Positions 41,512 to 52,053 are shown, counted from the stretch's first letter. The stretch: DNA of 64,000 nt from Clostridium sp. chh4-2 (GCF_002899675.1 NZ_PKUU01000007.1:1-64000), one strand, 5' to 3'. The notes: generated by a model not told the origin, from the letters alone. Translations and numbers: made by a program.

Positions 41512-44500
41512 CTTCTCCTCCGTTTTCTTCTGTTTAAATGTAATATCATTATCAGTGACGAAATTATTATTAATAATCTGGCCGCAATCCCTGCTGCCTC
41601 ATCTCCAAGCTTAGGCAGATACAAAAATGGTTCTGTAAGCCAATTACCAAAACGCTGCCTGCCGGAAGGTGAATATTCAACTGTTATTAAACCGATTTTC
41701 CTTGTTTCCGGCACTTCCGGTTTTTGAGGACTGGGTGAATGCTCATTTTTACCGGAATGAATCCTAAAATTCTGATATTGAAATTTTTGAATTTCAAAAT
41801 CATCAGTTATGTAAATATCTGCCGGAGCTGCCTTTTTATAGCCGGACGGGGCTTCCAATTCTGTTATCCGGTAATGTCCTGGTGGGAGACCATAAAGCAT
41901 ATGGCTTTCTTCCGTTGTGATCCATTCATCAAGAATGGTTCCATCGGCTGCGGATAACTGTAATTTAGCCCCTACTAATAACTGATCCGTTGTACCGATT
42001 ACTTTGTCGATTGCTGTTTTTGTCGGTTCATCGTACATGGTCAGATAGGGAATTTCCGTCATATTTTCTTTAATGGTAAATTCAATGGATTCTGCCAAAG
42101 AGTAGCCTTCGCCCGGTGTCCGTATCTCTATGAGTAAATAGGTACCGGCGCTGATTCCGTTGATATAATGCGGCTGTTCCGTACTGATCCAATGGTCCAC
42201 GATGTTCTTCGTATATTTACCAACAACCAGAAGCTCAGCTCCCGGAAGCTCTTCCTTGGTAGTCAAATTCTTTTTGCTGATCTTGACTTGATTTTGATTA
42301 TCGGTGGCTTGGCACTGGTAATAGATCATTGGCGTAACCTCGTCCTCATACTGGAACTGGAACTCATGCACCTGTGGGTTCAGCATATAATCCATTGGCG
42401 CATCCACTTCTTGTATTTCATAGGTAAACGGATCAAATTTTCCCTGATCGTTTAACCGGCCGATTGGAACCGCATTGGAAGCAGTGGCTCTTCCGGTTTC
42501 GTCGGTGATTAATGTGTCCACAAGCTCCCCGGTATCCTGATTGGTTAAGGTGAATCTGGCTCCTGCAAGATATTCATCCGGGTGATCGGCATCTGATTTT
42601 TCAACTACCAAAATCCCTTCCGGAATTTCATCAACCATCTCCGTATACTGGATTTCTCCGGTGTCTAACACGGTAAATGGCATGTTAACCGATTGCAGGA
42701 ATCCGTAGGGGGTTGTGGTTTCGATCAGAACATAGTCTCCTGCAGGGAGATATTCAATCCGGTGGGGTTTTAAATCACCAGGCTCAAAGCCATTCGGAAT
42801 GAATCCGGTTTCCTGGTCTTCTTCGGTATAGCTTCCGTCACGGCCTGAGATCCAGGCATCGGAAGGTGATGCTTCCATGATTCCGTATTCATCGACTGGA
42901 TGAATTTCCAGTCTGGCTCCATCCACTTCTTTTCCTCCGGTGATCTGGACCTTACCAAAATCCATGGTCAGAGGTTTATCCTCCATCATGTATTCCTGGG
43001 TTGTTTCCATATGGCCGGTATCTTCCACGGTAATGAGCATAGGATCAGCGGTTGCATATCCTTCCGGGGTGGATTCTTCTAATAAGACATAGAACCCAAC
43101 CGGGAGATATTCAAACCGTGTACTGCCGGTTTCTGTTATGTAATATCGGGCCTGGCAGATATCTTCACTCATATCTGTGTAATGAATTTCGTAGTCGTAT
43201 ACCGTTCTGGTCACCCCGTATTCATCCGTTACCGTTCTGCCGGTTTCTGACACGGATTTGCCATCACTGGTTTCCCAAGTGGCAACCAGGCCGGTTTCTT
43301 CCCACAAAGGAATTTGGCGGCCAGGGTTCATTTTTGTTGTCTTTATCATGGGCTGACCTGCTTCATCCAGCTGTGCACGGTAAAGAGAAAGGGTGGCTTT
43401 ATGCTCTTCATCCAGCGGCTCGCCGGTTTTGGAATCCACTTTTTTAATCTCAAGAGCGGTGTAGTCGTCTTCCATGACGAAGGTCTGTACGTCTCCGGTT
43501 TCCTTTACCTGTATCTCTACAGGAGAACTTTGTACATAGCCCCATTCATAAGGAACCTTCGTTTCTTCCAGTATGTAATTGCCTACCGGGATGTGGTCGA
43601 TCCAGTGCGGCTGTGTCGTGGCAGCCATTTCATCCGGACGTGCCCAGCGCAGATTTCCGTTATCATCGTATTGATAACCGGAAATCCACTTGGCATAAGC
43701 GGACCCCTTTACCAGATGATATCCTTCCTCACTGTCATCCTCGATTCGTTCTGCACAGTATAAGGTCAGCTCCGCATCCTGGATCTCTGCTTTTGTATCA
43801 ATGTCCAGCTTTGCGATATTGACTTTGGTAAATTTGTTTTGCAGGAAGAAATCTTGAACCTCCTTGCTTTCCCGGAAAATAATACCCAGGTATTCCGACT
43901 GTACATACCCTTGTTCAAATGGCACATCGGTTTCTTCCAGGATATAAGCCCCAAACGGAAGCCGGGTGATGGTATGGGTTCCGTCTTCCGGTGTAACCCA
44001 CGCTTCGTCCTGCCAGGTAATATGGCCGTCTTTGTAGTAGATCGCAAGGCCGTTTTCATCTTTTACGGCATCAAGATCCGTATAAATGGTTTCGGCGGAA
44101 CCGTCTGAATGAATCTGGATGGACTGGACTAACTGCTTCTCTCCTTCTTCATTTACCGGGTATACGATTAATTTCCCGTAATCATCGTAGACATAGGCCA
44201 TGCCGGTAACGGGATCGGCGTAACAGATCCGGTTTCCACGGTCATCTAAAACATACAGCTCTCCGGTTATCGGATCCGGTTCTGTTGCAGTCGTTTCCAG
44301 GTCGTAGAAATACACATCAACCGGTTTGTTTTTAATCGCTTCCGTATCCCAGATATCCAAATGGGCCGGGCCGGTATCTTTTTCATTGGTGGTGATATCT
44401 AAGCGGCTTCCGGTTTCCGTTGCGGTTACCCGGATGATTTTTCCGTCTTCCGATTCGGATGAAACACCCTGGTATTGATTTGTTCCGGTCTTCTTTACTT

Positions 44501-47500
44501 CCAATCCTTTGTATAAGGCCAGACCAGCCCCTTCTGCCGGGATGCAAAATTGAATCCCTTTTCCGGAAAAGCTGCCGTCCAGCTCATAAAGGACTTTTAC
44601 ATCGGGACGGGCCAGTAGCTCCGCTTCCGTACCGCTTACGATTACCTCGGACCACTCCTGGTAAGTTTTGGTCACGGTTCCGTAATACTCCTTTGCATCC
44701 GGATTCCAGGTAATGTTTTTCACATCCCCTCTGGCTTCCAGATATTCTTTCCGGCCCCGTACCTGGTACGTGATGGTATCCCCCTTGTCGTTTACCCCGG
44801 TAAGATCATCTAAGGCATTTTCATCTCCGACTTTCTGATCCCCGTCCTCAACCTTATGAATGACCATCCTGGACGGATAATCTTTCACTTTGATTTGGTT
44901 CACGTCATAGGTATGGTATTTATTCTCTTCTCCCATAACCGGGATTGCGTACTGGTATTTCTCGGCGGTTACGGATTGGTTGGGATTTCCTTCCTCGTAG
45001 TAGTCCACCTTGTCGCTGTAAACCTCAAAGGCAACCGGCTTGCTCTTTAAGTAACCTTCCGGTGCCTGTACTTCCACCAGGACGTAGACACCGGCTCCAA
45101 GCGGCTGGTAGGTTTCAATATAACCAACCGGGATCTTTTCTATTTTTCCGCTTTCGGTCACAACCTCCTTCATGGTGGAATAGGCTTTGAAGATTCCCAC
45201 CTCATTCCCGTCTGTATCCTGCATGATGATCTGCTCTGATTCGTCGTAGTCCGGAATGGTAACGGTCCCTTCATAGGTGCTGCCGTTCCAATGGATGCCG
45301 TCTGTATCTCCCCGGGCTTCCAGCTCTGCCCTGGTGCCGGTTACGGTGAAGGTTTTATAAAGAACCTTGCCAGTCCCAGCCACCCCGGTGGCTCCTACAC
45401 CGGTGATATCACGCTTGGCTGCATAGATCTTAAACAGGGCACCGTCATGAATGATATTTTCCCCGGTAACGGAATCCAGCTTTTCAATCCGGATTTTGGA
45501 ACTGTAGAAGCGGTTTTCCATGTCCGCAGATGCATAGGCAACGTAATTAAAGTTTCCGTTTTCATCAAGGCCCGGATCACGGTTTCCGATATCCCCGTTG
45601 TCATTGATAATCCCTCCGGTTACCGGGTTTTGGATCGACCATGGAACCAGTGCGGAAGCAAATTTCCGGTCCACCATGGTGGTGATTCCGGTCATGGTTT
45701 TTACCCCGTCCAGGGTGATCCCGTAATCGGTGATATGGCCGTTCCGGTCATAATAGGTTTCATAGTAAACGCTGTCCTGAGTGCCGGCATTTTCGCTTCG
45801 TCCATAGTGATAGTAATTCTGTACGGTTTCATTGCCGCAGTCCTGCCAGGCATCCGGTTCCAGGCCGTATTTAAAGATCTTGAAATCACCGTCATTGTTA
45901 TGGGCTTCGATTACATCGGTTTCCTCATGGAAACGGATAAAGTACTTTTCACGCATGGTTTCCGGTGTCATTTCACTGTCGTACAGATAACTGCTGGAAT
46001 CCACCCCTTCATGCACCGTACCGTCCGGGTCAATCTCCGGAACACGGGGAAGGGTGATTTCCTGTGGCTTGTCGATCTCATAATGCTTATTCGGGATTGT
46101 GGACGGCTGCTGTTCTACCAGGACATAGGTGCCATATGGCAGCATGGCCGAGGCAGCGTAATAATCGTCCACTCCGGTTCCCTGATCGGCATGGATCGTG
46201 GTCAGATCATGGTCCTTATCCTTGGCCGGGAGATCCCATTCAACGGCCAGGGTTTTTATGGATTCCGGATGTTCCTTGAAAAAGAGTTCATAATCGTATT
46301 CCAGATCGCCCTTATCAAGCGGAACCAGCTGGCCGGTATCAACCAGGTCCTGTTTCCGGTAGAGGCGGAAATAGAAATCCTTTAAGGTCTTTGTCCCTTT
46401 TTTTCCGTTGTATCCGCCGAACAGGACGGTGAATGGGTCCCGGTGGATTTTATAGGTATTTACATTGTCATAAGAAGTCTGAGCGATATCTTTTGTAATC
46501 TTTATCGCCTGTTTGATTATTCTCTGAAGGACGATGACCGGGACATTTCTGGTATTGCCGTCCTGGTAAATGACCGTCTGGCCAGGGTAGGCAAGATTCT
46601 GGAATTTAATATAGCTGCCCTGATCCAGTGCATTCTTTACGGTAAAGGCGCTGACACCGGCTCCCTTAATCTGGGCCAGATAATCCGAATAGAACCAGTC
46701 TTCGCCGTCAATAACGATCTCTTTTTCCTTCGTGACCGCCCGGTAGGTAACCGTTTGGCTTTCAGAAACAGCATTCCAATCCACAGTATTAGGAACATGG
46801 ATGGTGTAGCTGCCGCTCGCTGCGTCATAACTGGCATTGACTGGAACCAGGCTGTAATTTACCGTGGTCTGGTCAAGATTGTCATAAATAAACTGTGTCT
46901 CATAAATCGGTATTCTGTTTCCGTTTAAGTCCAGGCGGTAATCACCGGCCCGGTAGGTTTGATAAAGCGGCTGGTACTGTTCCTGTAAAAACGGTTCCTG
47001 GTCTTCTAAGAACGGGACCGCTCCGGTAATGGTTTTGGACGGAAAGACAGATACATAAAATCCGTTCCTGGTAAAGCTTCCTGCCGGATAAGCAAGGAAC
47101 AAGTGGCTGTCTGCCGCTCCCCCGGTTACCGTAATCTCTTTCCGGATGTAAACGGTTTGGGAAAGGGGATCATAAACCGCTTTCCACTTGGCCGCTTTGT
47201 AGTCGTAAAAGAGTTCTGCCTTGTAGATGCCGTCCTCTTCAAAGATCCGGTGGACGGCCGCACTGTCCCAGAAGGAATTGGATGCATACCAGTCAAGGAG
47301 TTCCTCACCGATTTCCTGATTCGTCTGTCCAACCAGATCCAGGATTGTCCATGGTGCTCCGCCACCGTCTTCATCATCCAGGGACTTGTATCCGGTCTGG
47401 CGTAACATCTCATTGACTTCATCCTTTAAATAATCCGGATCCACAGCGGTTTCATCGAACCACTTTTCCGCATCGGAAGGGCTGGCCGTTCCGGATGGAT

Positions 47501-50486
47501 AGGTGCTGACCCGGTTATAGAGGTAATAGGATTCAGCAACCGGCTTATCCGTGTCATAGACCGGCTGGCCGGAAGCATCCAGAACAGGGATATAGTTTCC
47601 GGTGGAATCCAGTTTCTTTTCCCCCTCTTCTGCTTTTTCGTATTCTCCGGTTGCTACCTGTTTCGTTCCGATAACCACCTGTTCTTTTTTCGTGGTGGGA
47701 ACACGTTCTGACTGGAAAAAGGTCGTTCCTTTGGGATATCCGCTCACGATAATGTCGTATCCGTTGGTTGTTTTATAGCTGGTAATATCAAATTCATTCC
47801 AGGAGCCGTCGTGTTCATCAATCGGATGATAAAGCCTCCCGGCAGAGACAGACCCGGCTTCGGTAATGGTGGTGGTGCCGGTTGCATTCCGGTTGGAATC
47901 GGTCAGGTTGATTCCGTAAACCGACAGTTCATAGCCCTCGGAACGGGAGATCTCCCGGATGTAATAGCTGCCTAAAATCAGAGGATGCCCAACCCAGCGG
48001 TGGTCATTGTTGGCCACGGTTTTAGAGGTATCGGTCTCTTCCGTGTAGGCCAGGAAAGAAGCGTCCCCGTTGATATCCGTGGAAGCTATGGCAACCAGGT
48101 CATTGGCCTTATAAACGGTCCCTGTTTTGCCGTCCGGGTGGACGATGTTTTCCGCTGCATATAGTCCGTAAACGGCACCTTCTAATGTGGCGTCGCCTTG
48201 TACCTGGCCGTAGCTTTTTTCCTTATCTTTGTTGTAAAGTTCCAGATCCCGTTTGTTAATATGGATCTCCCCTTCGGTACGGCGGTCGTAAACTTCATAG
48301 AGATAAGCGGACCGGTCCGGGGTTCCGGATGGGGGGATATCGGAAACGCTGTCATTGATTGGGGAGGGAAGGGAAACGCCGGTATCAAAGTCTCCCCAAC
48401 CGCCGTCCTCGTCATCATCATCAAAAGCGAATAAGGAAAGGTTCTGGCCGATGGGCTGTATTGCTTCAAAGCCACGGTCCATAAGGGTGTAAAAGTAGGA
48501 AGCTCCTTCGGGGAAATCCTCTTCTGATTCTTCCACTTCTACCAGGTCATTGAATAGCTCGGTATCCACATCCAGAAGATCTTCCTCGTCTGCATCGGAA
48601 GGGCTGGCAGTTGGATCGGCGTTGGATGCAGTTGATACTGGCAGCGTTGCTTCGGCATCGGAGGAAGTAGCAATTGTTTCTTCCGGGTTCAGGGCTGGTA
48701 TTTTTAGTTCAGCTTCTGTTTCCGTGATGAACCGGAACTCTTCTAAGGAGGCCGGGGCCACATATGGAAGCGGAAGGTTCCGGTTCCCTGGCTTCCATTC
48801 CAGACGGCCATTTGTAAGGGTTCCAAAGGCGGTTTTATCTCCTATGGAACGGGCCTGGTTCCATGCGGTTACCTGGCAGTCTGATCCGGCTTCAGAAGAA
48901 TTAATCCGGATGGATGGAATGCTTTCATCATCATTGTGTTTCCCATGGAGGATGTAACCATACCGGGCGGTGGTTTCCTTGATGGTGTAGCCATATTCCA
49001 GGTGGATGAAGGTATCATACGTGCGTTCCCGGTCCTCGAGCATCTCTTCCAAGGCGTCCCCGGAATCCATGCCGTGATAGTGGGTGCCGTCTTCTGCTTT
49101 TTCCTCGCAAAGGGCGATCAATTCTTCCCATTGGGCTTCCAGCATGGCGTTCAGCTCCTCAGCTGCTTCGATTTCGTCCTCGTTTGTGACCTCTCCGGTC
49201 AGTTCGTCTTCTTCCTCTTCCGGGACCTCGACGTATTCCGGTTCCGGGTGGCCGTCGCAGTAGGTACGTTCATATTCGTAGCGTCTGGTATCGGTATGGT
49301 TGGCGGTCCCATCCGGTCCGGTTCGGATGGTGCCGCAGGTGCGCCAGCCATCCCAGGTAACGGGGGACGGCCACATGGAGCTTTTCGATACGCTTCCGTA
49401 AAGGCCGTTGCCCAGCTGGCCGCTGTCAAAGGATTCCAGGACTTCAAAGGTGGAACCTTCTAAGCCCTTGCCGGTTTCCGCACAGTATTTGGCCAGATCA
49501 ATCAGGTAGTGGGATTGGAAGGTTTCTTTGTGGCGGTAAATATCGACGTGGGGCGGCTCCGGTTCATCGAGCATGGGACGGTCAGGGATGGTTACGCCGC
49601 CGATGTTGATGTAGATATAGTTTTCAGTATCCAACCCGGCACCAATCATGGCCTGGTCCCTGGTGCGTTCTGGTTTATAAATGGTAAGTGACTGACTATT
49701 TTTTTTGATTTTTTTCAATGAAGTAGGAACATCGCCTTCTATTAGTACAGTAGGCATAGATGCGCCGTTATAGCTAAGTGTTAAGGTTTTCCCTGAAATG
49801 GATTGCATCCATCCATCCGGTAATTTCCATCTGACCTCTGCGATTTCTGGTTTCTCTGAAAAATCTAAATGAATGGTATAAACACCATCCTCTAACGTCA
49901 TTGTTTGTGCTGGGGCATCATCTTGATTAAACGAACACCATTCTGGAAGTCCCTTGGCTCCTTGGTAAGCGTTTTCGATCCAATCTTTTAGGCTTGTCCA
50001 AGCAGGTAATGTTCCGATTACGTGAGGGTCTATTATCTGCATGTATGAATCTACCTGATCCCATTCTCCTGCTATGACTGCCCAAACAGCCCCTTGGGCC
50101 GCTGCATACTGGCCATTTGTTGCAAGCCTGGCACCATTTTTGTCATACCAGTCACAGATCAAAGCCAACAGTTTGAAATCCTCTTCACTTGCGATATAAG
50201 GGACTTCATCATCCGTAATTTTGTAATGGCCTCCCATAACCCGAACATCGGACCCCATGTGATTTCCAGGATCGATACAGAAAGCAGTCTGGCCCGAAGT
50301 ATCCATCCACCGGAATAAGTAATGGCGTTCCTGGCCAAATAAGATCTCAGATTTTCCTTTCCACAAATCTTTACCTGAAAATCCCATAGATTCATCTGCA
50401 TATCCGGTTACGGGTGACAATAGATTAACCAGTAGTAAGACAACGGCCAAAACCCCGGAAAGCCATCGTTTTTTTAATTGATTCAT
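41508..50486 (-). CDS. Giant thioester- and Cna-B-domain surface adhesin, 2,992 aa
   Basis: A signal peptide spans residues 1-30. A thioester-domain-like segment follows: AFCIDPG with Cys70 and YAAAQGAVWAV with Gln131, the pair that forms the internal Cys-Gln bond. A Ser/Ala/Asp linker lies near 610-680. From about 710 to 2,870 runs a chain of Cna-B/SpaA-type beta domains. At least ten E-box-like signatures are visible, such as YVLVEVQAPEGY, YILEETDVPFEQGY, YILEETKVPYEWGY and YRITELEAPSGY. The C-terminus has LPKLGD, a hydrophobic helix and RRKRRRR, a variant of the sortase signal. It should bind host ligands covalently and resist proteases. No sortase gene lies in the window. Confidence 0.88.
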   Translation of the reverse strand: MNQLKKRWLSGVLAVVLLLVNLLSPVTGYADESMGFSGKDLWKGKSEILFGQERHYLFRWMDTSGQTAFCIDPGNHMGSDVRVMGGHYKITDDEVPYIASEEDFKLLALICDWYDKNGARLATNGQYAAAQGAVWAVIAGEWDQVDSYMQIIDPHVIGTLPAWTSLKDWIENAYQGAKGLPEWCSFNQDDAPAQTMTLEDGVYTIHLDFSEKPEIAEVRWKLPDGWMQSISGKTLTLSYNGASMPTVLIEGDVPTSLKKIKKNSQSLTIYKPERTRDQAMIGAGLDTENYIYINIGGVTIPDRPMLDEPEPPHVDIYRHKETFQSHYLIDLAKYCAETGKGLEGSTFEVLESFDSGQLGNGLYGSVSKSSMWPSPVTWDGWRTCGTIRTGPDGTANHTDTRRYEYERTYCDGHPEPEYVEVPEEEEDELTGEVTNEDEIEAAEELNAMLEAQWEELIALCEEKAEDGTHYHGMDSGDALEEMLEDRERTYDTFIHLEYGYTIKETTARYGYILHGKHNDDESIPSIRINSSEAGSDCQVTAWNQARSIGDKTAFGTLTNGRLEWKPGNRNLPLPYVAPASLEEFRFITETEAELKIPALNPEETIATSSDAEATLPVSTASNADPTASPSDADEEDLLDVDTELFNDLVEVEESEEDFPEGASYFYTLMDRGFEAIQPIGQNLSLFAFDDDDEDGGWGDFDTGVSLPSPINDSVSDIPPSGTPDRSAYLYEVYDRRTEGEIHINKRDLELYNKDKEKSYGQVQGDATLEGAVYGLYAAENIVHPDGKTGTVYKANDLVAIASTDINGDASFLAYTEETDTSKTVANNDHRWVGHPLILGSYYIREISRSEGYELSVYGINLTDSNRNATGTTTITEAGSVSAGRLYHPIDEHDGSWNEFDITSYKTTNGYDIIVSGYPKGTTFFQSERVPTTKKEQVVIGTKQVATGEYEKAEEGEKKLDSTGNYIPVLDASGQPVYDTDKPVAESYYLYNRVSTYPSGTASPSDAEKWFDETAVDPDYLKDEVNEMLRQTGYKSLDDEDGGGAPWTILDLVGQTNQEIGEELLDWYASNSFWDSAAVHRIFEEDGIYKAELFYDYKAAKWKAVYDPLSQTVYIRKEITVTGGAADSHLFLAYPAGSFTRNGFYVSVFPSKTITGAVPFLEDQEPFLQEQYQPLYQTYRAGDYRLDLNGNRIPIYETQFIYDNLDQTTVNYSLVPVNASYDAASGSYTIHVPNTVDWNAVSESQTVTYRAVTKEKEIVIDGEDWFYSDYLAQIKGAGVSAFTVKNALDQGSYIKFQNLAYPGQTVIYQDGNTRNVPVIVLQRIIKQAIKITKDIAQTSYDNVNTYKIHRDPFTVLFGGYNGKKGTKTLKDFYFRLYRKQDLVDTGQLVPLDKGDLEYDYELFFKEHPESIKTLAVEWDLPAKDKDHDLTTIHADQGTGVDDYYAASAMLPYGTYVLVEQQPSTIPNKHYEIDKPQEITLPRVPEIDPDGTVHEGVDSSSYLYDSEMTPETMREKYFIRFHEETDVIEAHNNDGDFKIFKYGLEPDAWQDCGNETVQNYYHYGRSENAGTQDSVYYETYYDRNGHITDYGITLDGVKTMTGITTMVDRKFASALVPWSIQNPVTGGIINDNGDIGNRDPGLDENGNFNYVAYASADMENRFYSSKIRIEKLDSVTGENIIHDGALFKIYAAKRDITGVGATGVAGTGKVLYKTFTVTGTRAELEARGDTDGIHWNGSTYEGTVTIPDYDESEQIIMQDTDGNEVGIFKAYSTMKEVVTESGKIEKIPVGYIETYQPLGAGVYVLVEVQAPEGYLKSKPVAFEVYSDKVDYYEEGNPNQSVTAEKYQYAIPVMGEENKYHTYDVNQIKVKDYPSRMVIHKVEDGDQKVGDENALDDLTGVNDKGDTITYQVRGRKEYLEARGDVKNITWNPDAKEYYGTVTKTYQEWSEVIVSGTEAELLARPDVKVLYELDGSFSGKGIQFCIPAEGAGLALYKGLEVKKTGTNQYQGVSSESEDGKIIRVTATETGSRLDITTNEKDTGPAHLDIWDTEAIKNKPVDVYFYDLETTATEPDPITGELYVLDDRGNRICYADPVTGMAYVYDDYGKLIVYPVNEEGEKQLVQSIQIHSDGSAETIYTDLDAVKDENGLAIYYKDGHITWQDEAWVTPEDGTHTITRLPFGAYILEETDVPFEQGYVQSEYLGIIFRESKEVQDFFLQNKFTKVNIAKLDIDTKAEIQDAELTLYCAERIEDDSEEGYHLVKGSAYAKWISGYQYDDNGNLRWARPDEMAATTQPHWIDHIPVGNYILEETKVPYEWGYVQSSPVEIQVKETGDVQTFVMEDDYTALEIKKVDSKTGEPLDEEHKATLSLYRAQLDEAGQPMIKTTKMNPGRQIPLWEETGLVATWETSDGKSVSETGRTVTDEYGVTRTVYDYEIHYTDMSEDICQARYYITETGSTRFEYLPVGFYVLLEESTPEGYATADPMLITVEDTGHMETTQEYMMEDKPLTMDFGKVQITGGKEVDGARLEIHPVDEYGIMEASPSDAWISGRDGSYTEEDQETGFIPNGFEPGDLKPHRIEYLPAGDYVLIETTTPYGFLQSVNMPFTVLDTGEIQYTEMVDEIPEGILVVEKSDADHPDEYLAGARFTLTNQDTGELVDTLITDETGRATASNAVPIGRLNDQGKFDPFTYEIQEVDAPMDYMLNPQVHEFQFQYEDEVTPMIYYQCQATDNQNQVKISKKNLTTKEELPGAELLVVGKYTKNIVDHWISTEQPHYINGISAGTYLLIEIRTPGEGYSLAESIEFTIKENMTEIPYLTMYDEPTKTAIDKVIGTTDQLLVGAKLQLSAADGTILDEWITTEESHMLYGLPPGHYRITELEAPSGYKKAAPADIYITDDFEIQKFQYQNFRIHSGKNEHSPSPQKPEVPETRKIGLITVEYSPSGRQRFGNWLTEPFLYLPKLGDEAAGIAARLLIIISSLIMILHLNRRKRRRR

Positions 50487-50526
50487 TTGTTTTCCTCTTT
50501 TCTGATCAATTAGAATCTATTTGAAC

Positions 50527-50574
50527 GCAAAAAAAGACTATGAAACATATTTCAATGTCCATAGTCTTTTTTGC
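50527..50574. terminator. Strong hairpin terminator between transglutaminase and adhesin genes
   Basis: GCAAAAAAAGACTATG and CATAGTCTTTTTTGC form a near-perfect stem that works in either direction. It ends the transglutaminase transcript, so the adhesin operon has its own promoter in the 40 bp that follow. Confidence 0.9.
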
Positions 50575-50596
50575 GATTATTGTTATTCAGTTGTTA

Positions 50597-51592
50597 TTAA
50601 AAGATTGGCTCTGTTGGGGCAGAGGAATCAAATTGAAGCTGTGTTCCGTTTAAGATCCAGATATATTGATCTACCCTATCTGATGGTATGGTTAAATCAT
50701 TATTTAATATATAGTTGAAATTATCATTTTGATTATGATAAATATCTGTAAGAATTGATGGATCAATTTCATAATATTCGCCATTTATTTCAACGTAGTT
50801 CCATGCATGTGACAAATTACCGACATAATAACTTTTTATTCCAACAGCTCTAGTTAATAAATGAAAGCTTTGAGCAAATCCGTCGCATACAGAAATTCCT
50901 TTTACTAAACAGGAATAAGATGAATTAGTGTCTAATCCATCACCATCTATATTAATATATTTACTTCTTTTTGCAATAAAACGGATGGCCTTATCAGTTT
51001 TTTCATAATCAGTGGCATTTTTCCAGTCAAAGCTATTGAGAAATTCTTTTATTATATTAACGATTTCCACCTCATATTGAGTTAAGCCTTGATCCCATAA
51101 CCCAGCTAAATACAGTAACACAATATTATCATGTAGCCTGGGTTCCCCACCATAGGTAAAGGAATTAACTTGAACATATTCAGGATTATTTTGGAATAAC
51201 TCAGGCTTTCCATCAAAGCCGATGCTATAAGCAAGTGTTCCTTTTAGCGGATAGTCTGTTTCTTCTGGATAAAACAATTCTCCACGATAACTTTCTGCCG
51301 TGGCATAAACTACTTCACCATAATTTTCATCGTAATAAGCACCATTTTCATCTACCCAGCAACCATCTGGGGTATAACAATTGGTGAGCATATATCCGTT
51401 TTCATCCATGTAGTAAATAATATTTTCATTATTTTCATCAGGAACCCAGCCATTCGTTCGCCAGCTTCCATCGAATAACTGATACTTCCATCCTCTTTCA
51501 TCCTGTACCCAACCTTCCGCTGCATAAGCGGTAATTGGTGTCACTGCAAGAATCCCGGAAAGTGCTAAAATTAATAATCTTCTTTTTTTCAT
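50597..51592 (-). CDS. Secreted transglutaminase-like protein with cell-wall-binding repeats
   Basis: A 331-residue protein. A signal peptide (1-25) is followed by Trp/Gly/Tyr repeats (GWVQDERGWKYQLFDGSWRTN, GWVPDENNENIIYYMDENGY, CWVDENGAYY), as in choline-binding-type wall repeats. The C-terminal half is a transglutaminase-like protease fold: catalytic Cys in GISVCDGFAQSFHLLTRAVGI, His in SHAWNYVEING, and Asp in YYEIDPS. It may cross-link or cut surface proteins. The neighbouring giant adhesin is a natural candidate partner, but this is inferred from proximity. Confidence 0.85.
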   Translation of the reverse strand: MKKRRLLILALSGILAVTPITAYAAEGWVQDERGWKYQLFDGSWRTNGWVPDENNENIIYYMDENGYMLTNCYTPDGCWVDENGAYYDENYGEVVYATAESYRGELFYPEETDYPLKGTLAYSIGFDGKPELFQNNPEYVQVNSFTYGGEPRLHDNIVLLYLAGLWDQGLTQYEVEIVNIIKEFLNSFDWKNATDYEKTDKAIRFIAKRSKYINIDGDGLDTNSSYSCLVKGISVCDGFAQSFHLLTRAVGIKSYYVGNLSHAWNYVEINGEYYEIDPSILTDIYHNQNDNFNYILNNDLTIPSDRVDQYIWILNGTQLQFDSSAPTEPIF

Positions 51593-51616
51593 AACTCATT
51601 CCCCCTTCTATGATTG

Positions 51617-51640
51617 AAATGTGCTACCAGTAGCACATTT
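51617..51640. repeat. Palindrome copy 1 (TGTGCTAC-CA-GTAGCACA)
   Basis: ATGTGCTACCAGTAGCACAT flanked by AA/TT lies just upstream of the transglutaminase gene and touches the stop of the next small gene. See the two further copies. Confidence 0.8.
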
Positions 51641-51843
51641 TAACGTTTGTAGCTTTTTACAATATAACATACTGATAAGCTCATAGCAGCTGTGCGTAAA
51701 AATGACAAAATATTTTTCTTCTTCATATAGGAATCCGTCCGTGCGCTATTGAAAAGCTGAACCAGGTAAATGATAAATAGTCCACAGGCGAGATAAAATA
51801 AACAGTGCTCTTTCACATTAGAACTAAAATTTCCTTTGTACAT
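51640..51843 (-). CDS. Small membrane protein between palindromes, 67 aa
   Basis: The ATG at 51843 has AAAGGAG upstream. One hydrophobic helix (HCLFYLACGLFIIYLVQLF) is followed by a basic stretch and a second weaker one (AAMSLSVCYIV). Palindromes lie at both ends of the gene. No known family. Confidence 0.5.
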   Translation of the reverse strand: MYKGNFSSNVKEHCLFYLACGLFIIYLVQLFNSARTDSYMKKKNILSFLRTAAMSLSVCYIVKSYKR

Positions 51844-51867
51844 TTTCCATTTACTCCTTTGCTGATG

Positions 51868-51891
51868 AAATGTGCTACTGGTAGCACATTT
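51868..51891. repeat. Palindrome copy 2
   Basis: AATGTGCTACTGGTAGCACATT lies eight bases before the TTGACA box of the putative antitoxin RNA promoter and upstream of the 51843 gene. Confidence 0.8.
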
Positions 51892-51898
51892 ATATGAT

Positions 51899-52053
51899 TT
51901 GACATTTTTTTACGAAAATGTTATATTAAAAGTACAAATAGGAATAACCGCCACACAAAGGTGGAAACTTCCAGGTTTTGTTGGGAAAAACTAACCTCTC
52001 AATATGAGAGGACCCCATCCTGTCGGCTAACAGGGTGGGATTTTTTTTCTCTA
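51899..52053 (+). ncRNA. Putative antisense antitoxin RNA with promoter
   Basis: A plus-strand promoter has TTGACA (51899-51904), 17 bp and TATATT (51922-51927). The RNA would start near 51935 and end at a strong terminator: CATCCTGT, a short loop, AACAGGGTGGG and T8 at about 52046-52053. It runs against the toxin gene and overlaps its 3' part. Its first 40 bases (GGAATAACCG ... CTTCCAGG) nearly repeat the 5' leader of the toxin mRNA in inverted orientation. This is the layout of a convergent type I antitoxin. No expression data are available. Confidence 0.5.

Noticed and set aside
45291-46385. 364-codon plus-strand frame inside the adhesin
   Set aside because: Antisense to repeated beta-domain coding sequence with regular codon use; no start signal or known domain.
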